Assembly: GCF_000699445.3 (NCBI RefSeq)
Contig: NC_067196.1
Span: forward strand, 71,493,864 to 71,557,863
Length of the DNA stretch: 64,000 bases
Origin: Schistosoma haematobium
Taxonomy: Eukaryota > Platyhelminthes > Trematoda > Strigeidida > Schistosomatidae
Direction of reading: 5' to 3'
Both the position numbers and the translations under genes were made by a program. The notes below the pieces were generated by a model, which saw nothing but the letters and a program-made list of their open reading frames with translations, ran no database searches and was not told where the DNA came from. Numbering within the stretch: position 1 is the first letter of the stretch; every line of letters begins with the position of its first letter. Shown piece by piece: positions 50,401 through 58,379 of the stretch.

Positions 50401-53400
50401 ATGTATGATTCACTGTCATACCCTTTTCTGTTCCAAAGCTATTGCAGTTTAAATATAACGTTTTGTGCTCTTTTTCTGCCATAATGCCTGGTTCGGAAAT
50501 AATTGTATTTTTCTAGTTGTTTGGGCGTTGTGGTCATGTTAGTCATCTATTTATTCATTTTACGCTAATCTGAAATCGGGAATTAGGAATGAATCGGGCA
50601 GTGTTCCAGTTGACTTGTCTTCTCTCTCTCTCCCACTTATCAAGCGATCACGTGATAGAATAGTTTTAGTCTCTTTATCCAAGGTCGTTAGTCTTAATTC
50701 GGATTCACGCATTTCTAGCCTCAAGGTAAAACCACTTAGCCTATCGTGTCAAGGCCTTAATCTAGATCGAAATGAGTTCTCTCCTTTATATTATTCGGTA
50801 GACAAATCAAGGACGTAACAATATACCATATCCATCTACTGCGTCAAATATATCCAATGAATACTCTTGAATTTCCATGATTAAAACCTACATTCATAAA
50901 CTTCACTACTCAGCCACTAAAAAGTATTCATGGTCACTCTAAGCGATAAACGGTTTTTCCAAACAGCTTTAATATTGGGATTGTTATCTGAAGTTATAAC
51001 TGTTTCAATTTCCAATAGCTAAGTTTGAATGCCGTTGTGACACAACTGTAATGTTAATTCCATATACCTTATTCTAGCTTTTGGACAGCCCATTCTATTT
51101 ATTCTACTTGAGTCATATTCTGACCTTGTTATTTATTCGCTTATCAATCTTCACTACCTTTATATGGGCGCATAGGTGTGTGTACATTTCTTATCCCATT
51201 ACTCATCACATGTCTGTAACTACAAATATTGATTAACGCTTGGTTAAATGGGAGTTGGCTTACCAAACATCTCCACTGCGCGTCGTTTCGCTTTTCTCTA
51301 TTCCATTCGCTTCATATACAAAATATATGTGTTCAAAAGTCCATTCTCGTTATTTGACTTATTTAATTCCGTTATTGACTAACGCGATTAAAGCCGATGA
51401 TTATGTACGAGGATAGGTGATAACAAACATTCATTAAGATCTAATTGGAGTCAGATCCACGGGCCACTAAAGTGGAGAGCCCTTTCGACAACATCGTTCG
51501 ATTTAAATGACGATTAAATAACGGGCCCTACTAAACAACAATTGGATTTGATTCAATAAAGACAGGGTTCCCTTTGAACGACTACTAACTTTTGTTCACC
51601 ACGCTCTTTAGATTGCTTTGTTCTTAAATAAAAATTTTAAATGTAAGGAAATACAACTCATACGTTTGGAAGAATATTGTTACTTTCAGTTTCTAAACTT
51701 GGTACTTCAAGGTGATAAAATGTCTTTATTTTTTCCAATTCTTGGAATTTCGTCATATGACATTAGATAAAAATGTTCAGCATCTTTCCCCTCTACTAAA
51801 TTCGGAAAGTTATTAAACATATACAAGAGGCCTCCTAAACAGTTTACTTAAGCTAAATTTCCCTTTGAATAAGTAGTAATTTAGACATTACGAATGAGAA
51901 GTATTATTGATTATTCTTTAATTACGTGCTAGTGATTACACAATTTTAAAATTCAACGTACATTTTGGGGTATTTGTTAAGAAGTGTAATTAATCATCTG
52001 GATAGCCTTTCATCATCTTACAGAATTTAACTCAATCGATATATACATAGGGAAACTAAGAAAGTTCGAGAATGTATAGTCTACGAAAAATAAATGAAAA
52101 TTAACATCCTAAACCATGAACGGGAAAATAGTTTGTGAATATTTATACTACTTACAACTAAATTAAGTAGAAACAGTTCCAAATAATTAAATTTTCTGAT
52201 TTTGTTGTCAAATTATAGGAACAGAAACTTAAGATCATCGAACCTATAAATGAGCAAAATTATGTAAAACCCTCATTAGTTGGGTATATTCGTGTTGCAT
52301 TACAATATAAAAAACCAAATACTGATGAAGAAAGTAATAATAGTGAGTGACTATTTAACTAATTTGGTAATTTTATTACATTATTAAACTATCCTTTATT
52401 TCTGCGTCGAGAAATCGTCTACTGAATGACTTTTCAAAGAACCATTCATTCTTCCTCTTCACATTTGACATTAATTAATGAATGCGCGTTATTAAAATAA
52501 TTTAGAAAGCATAGGTGATGGACTGTCACGCCCCACACAGGTAGCTTGTTATCAGTTATCTGTATAACGATAATTCTATTCAATTTTATCAAACTTGAAA
52601 CAGCTCGTTTTCAAGTTTCGTTAACACAGTATACCAACATATACAACCTATATAAATTTATAAGAACTTGTAAACTTTAAACCTGTTGAGGATTCATGTT
52701 GAAAACAGTCTTTTATTTTGTAGATGACTGGGTAACATTCGGTTGGACACAGATACAATGTTTTACTAAGAAAGACAACTCCAAATTTGTTAACGAAACT
52801 GGTTCAAAGGTAGGTGAATTAATTAAATAAATATCATTGATGCTCAATTAACTACAATTAGTTCAAACATTGATAGGACTGATTTATATTTGTCTGAAAG
52901 GTAAGTTGCTCAGTCCATAAGTCGTTATTGCATCAATCTTTTCTAGAGTAAAAATACTTGATTGAGATGACTTAATAAAAAAAGATATATGTATGTGATT
53001 TCTCTTACCTCAAAAATGAATGGAAGATAGTTCTATCTGGCCTCATTTTTAAAAGCTATTCCACTAAATTTCATGAGTAAACACATCTAGGAAAATTTAA
53101 AGCAATATTTTTCTAAGACTGAAAATCAAATCTAAAACATGATGTGAGTGAAAAACAAATTACGAAAAGTGGTTTATCCGTTATCAAACATACTTATTTC
53201 CCACCAAATTAAAACTGAGATATAATTGGTAAACTTCACTTCACCTAGAGTTGTGCTGATGATATTTTTCAGAAGAACGACGAAAGCTTCACGACCGAAT
53301 CTACCGGCACAGAGAACAAAATCCCACGTAATTTATCCACCTGAGCTACAAATCTCCCCACCATCTCATGAACTGAGACAAATCAACCAACCAGCGTTCT

Positions 53401-56400
53401 GAATCTCACTGGTTCCTCAATTAATGTAGTATCTTCTGATTAAACTTCCACAATATTATTTTAATAATCTTTTAATTTAAAATCTACTTATTTCCACATA
53501 AGTAACATAATTATTATTTCAAGTGGTACTGTTGGTGAATATTATTTTGTATAGAAAATTAATGACTGTAAACAGATAAAGATATTGCTGAAAAAATTTG
53601 TAATATAGTATGGTAGGGTCGACATTAAAACTATTACGGTACTTGTTTTATGCTAACGAAGAATAAATGAATGGTAACTGCTAGGAATTATTTACAGACT
53701 GTTATTATACATATATTCATACTGTATAACTATTAAGTAACTAGATTATATATATTTATATTCCACTTATTGTAAGCTTTCATTTGACTTATCGGCTACT
53801 ATTATACGATTTACCATTTTTAACTTATTCCCAATTTATTAGTTACAGTATCTCACACTCATAGCCACTTTTGACTTGCTCTTGTATAATTGTAATTTCC
53901 TATTTTATGGTGCGATGAGGTCTGATTTGCTTGCATATAAACTGCTTATGTCTGAAATACACAATTCATACAGTGAAGTTGAGACTGTGTCCTGAACTTA
54001 ACGGGCAGGGCAAATCAAGGCAGAAACGAATAAGGACTCTTAGTTGACTCTAGGCTGCACGTACTAGTCAACGAATCATTGGTTTGATGAAGTTTTGTTC
54101 TCTGAGCTGGATGGTTTGGTCGTGGAGCTTTCATCGTTCTTCTGAACGACATCATCAGCACAAACTTCAGATAGAAGTGAAGTGTTTGAATTTCTCCATA
54201 TGCGTTTCACAGCTTGTTCTGTGCACCTCGATGTTGATTGTTTCTTATTGATCATAAATTTGTCATCGTTTACTTCTTTATTTTGGTTGTGTTTCCCATT
54301 GGTTCTATTTTTGTTCCTATATTTGTGCATAATTTTTCTGATTGGTTGATAAATTGGATCGATTTCAATGTGCTTGTTGATTGCTGATTGACCTGAGTCC
54401 CAGGCTTTCAAAGATTCCCTGGTGTTTTTGGAATTTCCTCTGTCCAAGATTTCCACATTTTTCCAATCGAATGAGTGTCCGCAGTTGTCCACGTGTATTT
54501 ATATAAGTGAGGAAATATCATGGCGTTTGACTGCTAATGATGTTCATGTAGGCGAAAGTGAAGGGGGCGTCCGCTTTGTCCAGCAAAGTAGACAATAAAG
54601 AGGGGACGAATTGAGCGAAGAAATTTCTTTTCAATTAGTTTTTCATCATGGCTCTACACTAATATATATACGTTTTACAATAATAATATAATACTCATCG
54701 AGTAGATACGTTACGTAATAATTACATAATGACATTTAAATTAACATTGATTAATTGGAAGAAAGAGGATTATTAATAATCAAAGTGATCAAGAAGTTGC
54801 TACGTTGCGTAATGTAACAAACAAAGAAGGAATAGAATTTTAACGGATGGTCAATAGGATGGTAGTTACGTAAGAATCAAGAGATGAATGTTGAGAAGTT
54901 ATTAAGTTCAAAAGCAACAGAAACAAAATTACAAAAGTTAGAAAAAAAACAAGTGTAAGAAGTATGAAAAATAGTTCTTTTGAAGGAAATCTTAAACTGA
55001 TGGCCAGGGCAGAGAAAGTGGTTGTACGAATCTCTTTTGAATGCAAAGGTCAGGTTTGTGAACATGGATTGCGATGGCTTCCGCAATGTGCAAGAGGCGC
55101 ACTCGTAAACCATGTGGCAAATTTGAAGGGATATTGTAGATAACCTTAAAAGCTTTATTCAATTCGACTTGATGACCTGTGTCAACCAAGTGAAAGAGAA
55201 TAGAATAGACAATAACAAATTTAAGGTCAATAAGAACCAATCAACATCGAGGTGCACAGAACAAGCTGTGAAACGCATATGGAGAAATTCAAACACTTCA
55301 CTTCTATCTGAAGTTTGTGCTGACGATGTCGTTCAGAAGAACGATGAAAGCTCCACGACCAAACCATCCAGCTCAGAGGAAAAAAAGCTCCATCAAAATC
55401 ATCCTCCTGAGCTACAAATCTTCTCCATCATCTCAAAATAATTGGTTTGACATAGCGCCAAGGTCATGTGAGTCGGTGTTTTAATTGGTGATTTTGTTAT
55501 GAGATAATTAACAGGGCAAAAGATATAACAATTCCTTTCTAACCTAAAGATAAATTTCGAAGGTGTGATCATAAATATTTCAATAATAACCGAATTTACC
55601 ATCTTTAAATTCACCGATATTAATGAGGAACAGGTTTAAGGAGAGCAAAGCGGGAAGATGTGAAAAATTGTCCACTAATGCACGGTCATGTGTAAATAAT
55701 TGATTTAAATCACAGATATTTTGATGTTATTTCATCTTTTATTTCGTGTCAAATATTGTCTATACTAGTAAATAATTTATGCGTAATAAGAAGTTTCAGA
55801 TCTGTTCACTATGATTTTGTGTCAGCAAATCCAGTTAATGTGAAGAGTTGTCACTTAGGCACATATTCATTTCATTTTATGTAATCTAACTAGTAAATCT
55901 AATCATAAATCTATAATATTCCCTGAATTATATGATTTCGCGGTTGTATCTTTAACAAATAAACCATTTAGTCTATGCCTCAAACTAACGTAAATACCTA
56001 CTTACAATAATCGTATTTTCAGATTTATCCATATAAATTATGGACACGTGAGGTTATCAATCCAATTGAACAAGGTACCTATCCGGAAATATTATATGAT
56101 TCTGCATGGACTATGGATTATTTGTTAATTCCATTCAATTATTTATTTTATCACTTCTACTCATTACCCATCATAGAAACAGATAGTACTATACGTAAGT
56201 TAACTATAAGCAGAGTATAACACAATCAGTTTTTACACTGAAATTGTCATATTAAAAACCTGGAATACTTTTTTGATAGAAACATATAAAGTTTGTTAAG
56301 GTGAAAATATATCTACAATAGAAATAATTATCTATAAAAAGATAAGATTGTGAATTTTTTTAAAGAGAAGCAATGGGGTTTAGGAGTATTTTGAAACGCG

Positions 56401-58198
56401 AAAAACTACATTGTCCAGGAGAAACGGATGTGAACTATTTTAGTTTGATTTCTTACATTCAATATCCTATTTGTATAATCTTGGTGAAGTACATAAGAAT
56501 AAAATATAAACAGAATATTCATTCAATGCCTTAATTTTATTTAATGAAGAAAATTTAACCTCAAGGCATTGAGACCAATACAACCAAGGGCTACATGGAA
56601 GTGTTCACTTAGAAGTTTTATATCATCATTAATAAGTTTAAGAAAAAATACATGAAAATGGGTACTTACAAGAGGATAACATCAAATCATGGGATTAAGA
56701 TTTAGCTTTGTCATTGGTGATCATTTAGACATTTTCACTCTTGTGGATAGTGATAGTTCCTTAGATGTTTGAACAAGCGTAAAACAAAAAGTTACGAACA
56801 TCACTCATTTAATGTTTAGGTAATAACTTCTATATTAGAAAATACTGAACAATTAGTGCCACAACCCGAAATATTTACCGAACTTGGTCTAATTAACTAT
56901 AACTATCATTAAAGTGGAAGTCAATATTAGAAAATGTATTAAGATATAATACTGTGATATTAAGAAAAGGTTGCATTAGAGCAAACAATTAATGAAAACC
57001 ATTGCAACCAAACATGAAGCAGTACGGTCATTTTAAATTATCTTAGCTACAATATATTGATGTGCTCACACTAACATGTAATTTCATTTCTATCGTTGTA
57101 AAACATTATTTAAAATGTTAATCTTGTAATAGCTTCATATGCCAACTGCCTTGATTACCGTTCCAAACGGTGTACAATGCCCAGAAGACGATAAAAAATT
57201 GTTGTAAGTTTAACTTAGCACACCACAAATGAGCAAGTACATAATGTGAAAGATGAGTTGAGTTGAGGAATTAAATAATAGACTTTACTTAGGAAATATG
57301 TATAAACATGAAAAAAACTCACTAAAAGATTTAAGCGGGTAGACGAAATACATACATAGGCATCACATCCCTTCAATCATCCACATTCATACAAGAATGG
57401 AAATATATGTGTAAAGATCATGGCAAATTATAACTAACATCAATAATTGATTAGTTAAAGGGCTAAATAAATTTCAACAGGCACAAACTCAACTGTGTGA
57501 TTGTGGTTGCTAACCTCTCATAAGTACCTAACGAAATAAAACAAATGCAGGTCATCTACCTCGAATCTTTGATCCCCCTCTTTCCCAAGTTAGTGGAGGG
57601 AACTATGTATATAACAGAGTTTTATTGTATGTTAGCTGTAACATGACCTTCTTTTATGACAAGTAGATGGTTTAAGATATGAACGTCTGAAATCAACTGT
57701 GTCCTACGACCGATAACATTTTATGAGTCTTATGTGTCACGTTGTACATTCTTTACAAAATGTATGAAAATTTTTAGTTCTGATAGTGATTATTTAATAC
57801 TATTAGATGATTCGAACGTGTTTCAGAAACGTTAGTTAAAATGCATATTAGTTATATGCTGATGCTAATAAATGTATAGGCCATAAACATTCATATTGAT
57901 ATAGTAAAGATATATGAATGTAACGGAACTCCCATTAATTCAAAACCACATAAAGACTTTTGAAAATCTAAAAAAAACTATTTTGTTTTAACTTTTTAGC
58001 ACTTCAACTTCTACATGGGTCACGAATGTCTCTTCGACTTTATAACCCTAATATTGAAGCAGTACCGAAAGTTATAGAACAACCAACTATCTATATAACT
58101 AGATCAGTTCAAACTAAGGTGATATATAAAGAAACAGTAAATATTGAAGATGCTGAATATCTTCAAGAAGAACAAATTATAGACCAGGAAGTTGAGTA
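27134..58198 (+). CDS. TBC-domain-like (predicted pseudo-Rab-GAP) protein, 14 exons
   Basis: Fourteen exons join without a frame break to about 829 codons. Exon 1 carries [18 protein letters not shown], matching the start of TBC domains. Exons 5-6 carry [10 protein letters not shown] then [13 protein letters not shown], matching the C-terminal TBC helices (W...LF...WD..F). In between, where TBC proteins have the IxxDxxR arginine finger and YxQG glutamine finger, the sequence is diverged ([17 protein letters not shown]). GAP activity is therefore doubtful. Exons 8-14 give an unrecognised region with beta-rich stretches ([44 protein letters not shown]), possibly C2-like. The first exon starts in phase 1 after an AG, so upstream exons are probably missing. 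ATG 27148 is an alternative start. The end may be TAA 58197, or a GTAAGT donor at 58196 may continue the gene. Confidence 0.75.
28604..28727 (+). CDS. TBC-like gene, exon 2
   Basis: Acceptor CTTAAAATCAAG chosen because it restores phase (AG|A gives Arg); donor GAG|GTAAGT. Encodes [20 protein letters not shown] and onwards to KKSVKE. The frame is also open upstream to about 28507, but using that would break phase with exon 1. Confidence 0.7.
28728..31915. other. Intron 2, with foldback at its 3' end
   Basis: AT-rich intron. Apart from the foldback at 31452-31770 I find nothing supported. The 86-codon frame at 30159-30419 has no splice context or recognisable motif. Confidence 0.55.
31452..31770. 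repeat. Foldback (inverted-repeat) element
   Basis: Arms 31452-31596 and 31620-31770 are imperfect inverted copies: GAGTTCTCTT with AAGAGAACTC, AATAAACTTCTG with CAGAAGTTTATT, and CCTCACTG with CAGTGAGG. The loop is short. The sub-block TTCAGCGAATTCATT recurs near 29897, and a diverged TTCAACGAATTTATT lies near 62567. A MITE-like element in intron 2. Confidence 0.75.
31916..32150 (+). CDS. TBC-like gene, exon 3
   Basis: Acceptor CTTTCTAG, donor AAG|GTAATA. Encodes a charged Gln/Lys-rich helix ([19 protein letters not shown]) and [17 protein letters not shown], which sits where the catalytic fingers of a TBC domain would be. Ends in phase 1. Confidence 0.85.
32866..33228 (-). mobile_element. 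Family 2 SINE, minus strand
   Basis: Reverse-complement unit with head (A-box-like CAGTGGTCTAGTTGGTTAAG, a B-box-like TTCGAATC) and hammerhead at 32929-32979. CTGAGGA and stem II GTCC/GGAC are intact, but GACGAAGAGG replaces GACGAAACGG, weakening stem III. The 5' part reaches the CAGTGAGC...GTCACCAG blocks near 33110-33210. Confidence 0.8.
33229..33425 (+). mobile_element. Hammerhead module flanked by inverted repeats
   Basis: Left arm 33229-33279 (GAAGGGGTTTGTGGAGATTT) is repeated inverted at 33370-33423 (AAATCTCCACAAACCCCTTC). The hammerhead lies in the middle. No tRNA-like head is present, so this is a headless family 2 derivative. It directly abuts the opposite-strand copy. Confidence 0.8.
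33289..33336 (+). ncRNA. Hammerhead ribozyme (family 2), fully intact core
   Basis: GCACTG (33291-33296) pairs with CAGTGC (33331-33336) as stem I. CTGAGGA spans 33297-33303. Stem II GTCC/GGAC (33304-33318) has a seven-base loop. GAAA is at 33319-33322. Stem III ACGGCCGT (33322-33329) is a perfect palindrome, then C17 at 33330. Cleavage is expected between 33330 and 33331. Every conserved core base is present. The self-complementary, loop-less stem III suits cleavage as a dimer. Confidence 0.85.
34246..34545 (+). mobile_element. Family 2 SINE, near full length
   Basis: TTGAAGTTAGACATTAACAA, head with A-box-like TGGTCTAATGACTAAGCGC and B box GGTTCGAATC, hammerhead, then GGTCTAGCTTCAATTGACTG and a 3' tail CCCCACAAAACCC. 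The same order is seen at 4563. Confidence 0.85.
34404..34451 (+). ncRNA. Hammerhead ribozyme (family 2), core intact, stems weakened
   Basis: CTGAGGA at 34412-34418 and GAAA at 34434-34437 are intact. Stem II TTC/GAA is kept but its first pair is a mismatch. Stem III ACGGCCAT has one mismatched pair position. The triplet is ATC ending at 34445. Stem I CACCG/CAGTG has one mismatch. Confidence 0.65.
34575..34798 (+). CDS. TBC-like gene, exon 4
   Basis: Acceptor AAATTCCAG, donor GAG|GTAAGT. Begins [20 protein letters not shown] (completing a phase-1 codon) and ends with an Asn run and IKKLDFE. The Asn run is AT-rich low complexity, as in the neighbouring membrane protein. Confidence 0.85.
34860..35000 (+). 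mobile_element. Penelope-type tail with decayed hammerhead
   Basis: GATGTCGTTCAGAAGAACGA with ACCATCCAGCTCAGAGAA matches the tails at 53.2, 54.1 and 55.3 kb. The catalytic boxes are TTGATGA and GATAAA, both changed, so inactive. Confidence 0.7.
35374..35414. repeat. (AT)n microsatellite
   Basis: Pure AT run in intron 4. Confidence 0.95.
36284..36400 (+). CDS. TBC-like gene, exon 5
   Basis: Found by phase: an AG before GTATTTCAAAG and a donor AAA|GTAAGT enclose 117 nt in phase 0, linking exons 4 and 6. Encodes [12 protein letters not shown]...[15 protein letters not shown]. The [11 protein letters not shown] junction with exon 6 recreates the TBC C-terminal motif (W...LF...WD), which strongly supports the exon. 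The acceptor is less certain than the donor. Confidence 0.75.
36712..36880 (+). mobile_element. Third tRNA-headed SINE-like unit with hammerhead remnant
   Basis: A-box-like TAGTTTAATGGTTAAGC, B-box-like GGTTCTGTGTTCAATC, then CTGATGAGTC...GGAATAAAGCAGCT...CAGTGCTTCC. The first catalytic box is perfect, but GAAA and stem II are eroded. Head and spacing differ from families 1 and 2. A weak related scrap may lie near 41950. Confidence 0.55.
37855..38630 (-). mobile_element. RTE/SR2-like non-LTR fragment
   Basis: The minus-strand frame at 38191-38610 encodes the RT C-terminal region: [59 protein letters not shown]. It continues after a frame change into the [20 protein letters not shown] segment at 37919-38194. 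Same region as at 14.3 kb, but longer. 5'-truncated; the two share the IINSC-type stretch to the end. It is an insertion in intron 5. Confidence 0.85.
39123..39284 (+). CDS. TBC-like gene, exon 6
   Basis: Acceptor TTATTATTATTCAG, donor CAA|GTAAGT; phase 0 at both ends. [20 protein letters not shown], then [20 protein letters not shown]: the last two helices of a TBC-like fold. Confidence 0.85.
39378..39835 (+). mobile_element. Solo LTR-like repeat, family B
   Basis: Starts TGTTAGGTCCCGAT, 94 bp after exon 6, and resembles 53640-54075. Shared blocks are TATTCCACTTATT, TTTATTAGT, CTCACA, TTTCCTATTTTATG-like, GAACTTAAC, and GACTCTAGGCTG. A TATATAAACT box could be the LTR promoter. The end is uncertain; CGATCGACA near 39805 would give TG...CA ends. 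Confidence 0.6.
41471..41595 (+). CDS. TBC-like gene, exon 7
   Basis: Acceptor TTTAAACTTTAG, donor TTAGT|GTAAGT; ends in phase 2. Encodes [20 protein letters not shown]...[14 protein letters not shown]. Closes the TBC-like region. Confidence 0.8.
42640..43015. mobile_element. Composite family 2 SINE, inverted halves
   Basis: 42645-42840 is a minus-strand unit (head, B box, CTGAGGA intact but GATAAAAT replacing GACGAAAC). 42880-43015 is a plus-strand 3' part with CCAGTGCTTCC and GGTCTAGTTC. Ribozyme inactive. Inserted in intron 7. Confidence 0.65.
43870..45000 (-). mobile_element. CR1-like non-LTR retrotransposon, decayed
   Basis: Conceptual minus-strand reading shows RT segments in several frames with stops: an [16 protein letters not shown] block, then a [15 protein letters not shown] block (the F/LDxxxAFDSVDR motif of RT), and then [14 protein letters not shown]. 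Near the 3' end comes a [13 protein letters not shown] block. This is the order of CR1-like schistosome elements. Heavily mutated and not functional. The 65-codon frame at 44136-44333 is part of it. Confidence 0.7.
45067..45222 (+). CDS. TBC-like gene, exon 8
   Basis: Acceptor ATATTACAAAAG completes a Val codon from exon 7. Encodes [20 protein letters not shown] to LLSEPFS. The donor CA|GTTCAA is weak but is the one that fits phase 2 of the next exon. Confidence 0.65.
45488..45506. repeat. Short (AT)n run
   Basis: Short AT dinucleotide run in intron 8. Confidence 0.8.
46018..46110 (-). mobile_element. Family 2 SINE 3' end fragment
   Basis: AGAAGGGGTTTTGTGGAGAT, AAATCATGAGTCGATTGAAG and CTAGACCACCATGGAAAACC in reverse orientation match the 3' tails at 4740 and 33370. 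Nothing else of the unit remains. Confidence 0.75.
46797..47347. mobile_element. Foldback element, about 220-bp arms
   Basis: The left arm (46797-47020) and right arm (47128-47347) are about 95 percent identical inverted copies by eye: CTTTTATCATATCATGATCA against TGATCATGGTATGATAAAAG, and GCCATCACGATGTCTC against GAGACATCGTGATGGC. The loop is about 107 bp. The 68-codon frame at 47009-47215 crosses loop and arm and is not a gene. Lies in intron 8, 20 bp from another TIR element. Confidence 0.85.
47368..47642. mobile_element. 275-bp TIR element (MITE)
   Basis: The ends are inverted repeats: AACGGAGAGGCTATAATTTA at 47368 and, in complement, AACGAAGTGAGACTATAATT at 47642. No coding capacity. 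A truncated relative lies at 16454-16655. It ends about 40 bp before the acceptor of exon 9. Confidence 0.75.
47683..47866 (+). CDS. TBC-like gene, exon 9
   Basis: Acceptor GATTTTTGAAG, donor AAA|GTAAGT. Encodes [20 protein letters not shown] to VTTVTDSRK. An alternative acceptor at 47755 (TTTAATTATAG) has the same phase and would shorten the exon by 24 codons. Confidence 0.75.
48476..48754 (+). CDS. TBC-like gene, exon 10
   Basis: Acceptor CTTTTTTCCCCTAG is the best polypyrimidine tract in the gene; donor ATG|GTAAAT. Encodes [57 protein letters not shown]. The end at 48754 is preferred over a GTAAAA at 48653 because it preserves phase 0 and a beta-strand-like segment. Confidence 0.8.
48900..49600 (+). 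mobile_element. RTE-like non-LTR fragment, plus strand
   Basis: [55 protein letters not shown], then after a stop [20 protein letters not shown] and [18 protein letters not shown]. Same domain as at 37.9 kb but a different subfamily. Broken by stops. Insertion in intron 10. Confidence 0.85.
50450..50822 (-). mobile_element. LTR-like repeat, family C
   Basis: Less AT-rich than its surroundings. In reverse complement it starts TGTTACGTCCTTGATTTGTC and reads on through a GAGAGAACTCATTTCG segment. Ends and copy number cannot be settled from this window. The 67-codon plus-strand frame is incidental. Confidence 0.45.
51034..51560 (+). mobile_element. LTR-like repeat, second copy of the 188-770 family
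   Basis: Diverged copy: TTCTTATCCCATTACTCATC, GGTTAAATGGGAGTTGGCTT, TTATTTGACTTATTTAATTC, GGAGTCAGATCCACGGGCCA and the GAGCCCTTTCGACAACATC leader all match 188-770. Lies in intron 10. Confidence 0.6.
52219..52342 (+). CDS. TBC-like gene, exon 11
   Basis: Acceptor CAAATTATAG, donor AATA|GTGAGT; phase 0 to 1. Encodes [20 protein letters not shown] then [13 protein letters not shown], a beta-strand-like segment. Confidence 0.8.
52724..52809 (+). CDS. TBC-like gene, exon 12
   Basis: Acceptor TTTTATTTTGTAG, donor AAG|GTAGGT. Encodes [20 protein letters not shown] to ETGSK after completing an Asn codon. Confidence 0.8.
53240..53390 (+). mobile_element. Penelope-type tail with hammerhead core
   Basis: GTGCTGATGATATTTTTCAG, AGAACGACGAAAGCTTCACG, and CCACCTGAGCTACAAATC. 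The core CTGATGA...GAAA is kept, stem III is AGCT, and the cleavage base would be T. Lies in intron 12. Confidence 0.65.
53640..54075 (+). mobile_element. Solo LTR-like repeat, second family B copy
   Basis: Counterpart of 39378-39835: TATTAAGTAACTAGA, TATTCCACTTATTGTAAGCT, GCATATAAACT, CTGAACTTAACGGGCAGGGC, TTGACTCTAGGCTGCACGTA. No internal domain between the two. Immediately followed by a Penelope fragment. Confidence 0.6.
54076..54640 (-). mobile_element. Penelope-like fragment (GIY-YIG end plus tail)
   Basis: The minus-strand frame at 54076-54492 encodes [20 protein letters not shown] then [12 protein letters not shown], the C-terminal part of a Penelope-type GIY-YIG endonuclease (H..DW....D...RESL). 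Frame-shifted endonuclease sequence ([13 protein letters not shown]) lies upstream at about 54540-54600. The 3' tail holds a hammerhead. A different subfamily from the copy at 1687. Confidence 0.8.
54114..54165 (-). ncRNA. Penelope-type hammerhead ribozyme, core intact
   Basis: Minus strand: GTTTGTG (54165-54159), CTGATGA, stem II CGTT/AACG closed by CAGAAG, GAAA, stem III AGCT, then C17. Cleavage would follow that C. Stem I forms by GUG/CAC plus GUUU/AAAC with a four-base bulge. The four-base palindromic stem III leaves a two-base loop in the monomer, so a dimer is the likely active form. Penelope-like elements are known to carry such motifs. Confidence 0.65.
54830..55210 (-). mobile_element. 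Second Penelope-like endonuclease fragment
   Basis: The minus-strand frame at 54992-55240 reads [52 protein letters not shown]. It matches the end of the 1687-2121 protein ([31 protein letters not shown]), so it is the same subfamily. Only the C-terminus is present. Confidence 0.8.
55215..55440 (+). mobile_element. Penelope-like tail, inverted relative to 54.1 kb copy
   Basis: Encodes the same [20 protein letters not shown] and [20 protein letters not shown] peptides as 54076-54492, but on the opposite strand. The two copies flank the 54.8-55.2 kb fragment as an inverted pair. Confidence 0.8.
55313..55364 (+). ncRNA. Penelope-type hammerhead ribozyme, core intact
   Basis: GTTTGTG 55313-55319, CTGACGA 55320-55326, stem II 55327-55345 with CGTT/AACG, GAAA 55346-55349, AGCT palindrome 55349-55352, C17 at 55353, CACGACCAAAC 55354-55364. 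Same fold as the minus-strand copy. Confidence 0.65.
56023..56194 (+). CDS. TBC-like gene, exon 13
   Basis: Acceptor TCGTATTTTCAG, donor ATAC|GTAAGT; phase 0 to 1. Encodes [20 protein letters not shown] to [12 protein letters not shown]. Confidence 0.85.
56195..57999. other. Intron 13, no element recognised
   Basis: AT-rich, stops in all frames; no repeat with another copy in the window. Confidence 0.5.
58000..58198 (+). CDS. TBC-like gene, exon 14 (last detected)
   Basis: Acceptor TTTTAACTTTTTAG completes a Pro codon. Encodes [17 protein letters not shown], then a charged tail [20 protein letters not shown]. The frame meets TAA at 58197-58199, but GA|GTAAGT at 58194-58201 is an equally good donor, so the gene may run on. 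AATAAA-like hexamers occur near 58315. Confidence 0.75.
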
Positions 58199-58379
58199 AG
58201 TAAACTGAATAATTAATTCACAAATTGTAATACCCGTTAGTCAAAGTTATAAAAAGGTATTTGCATTTAGAAAATTTGTATGATATTTTGATGTCGTATT
58301 TCTGTTCATAAAAAATAAATAAATAAATATAATTTATAATATTTAATTTGGATAAATCGCAACTAATTAATTAATTTTC

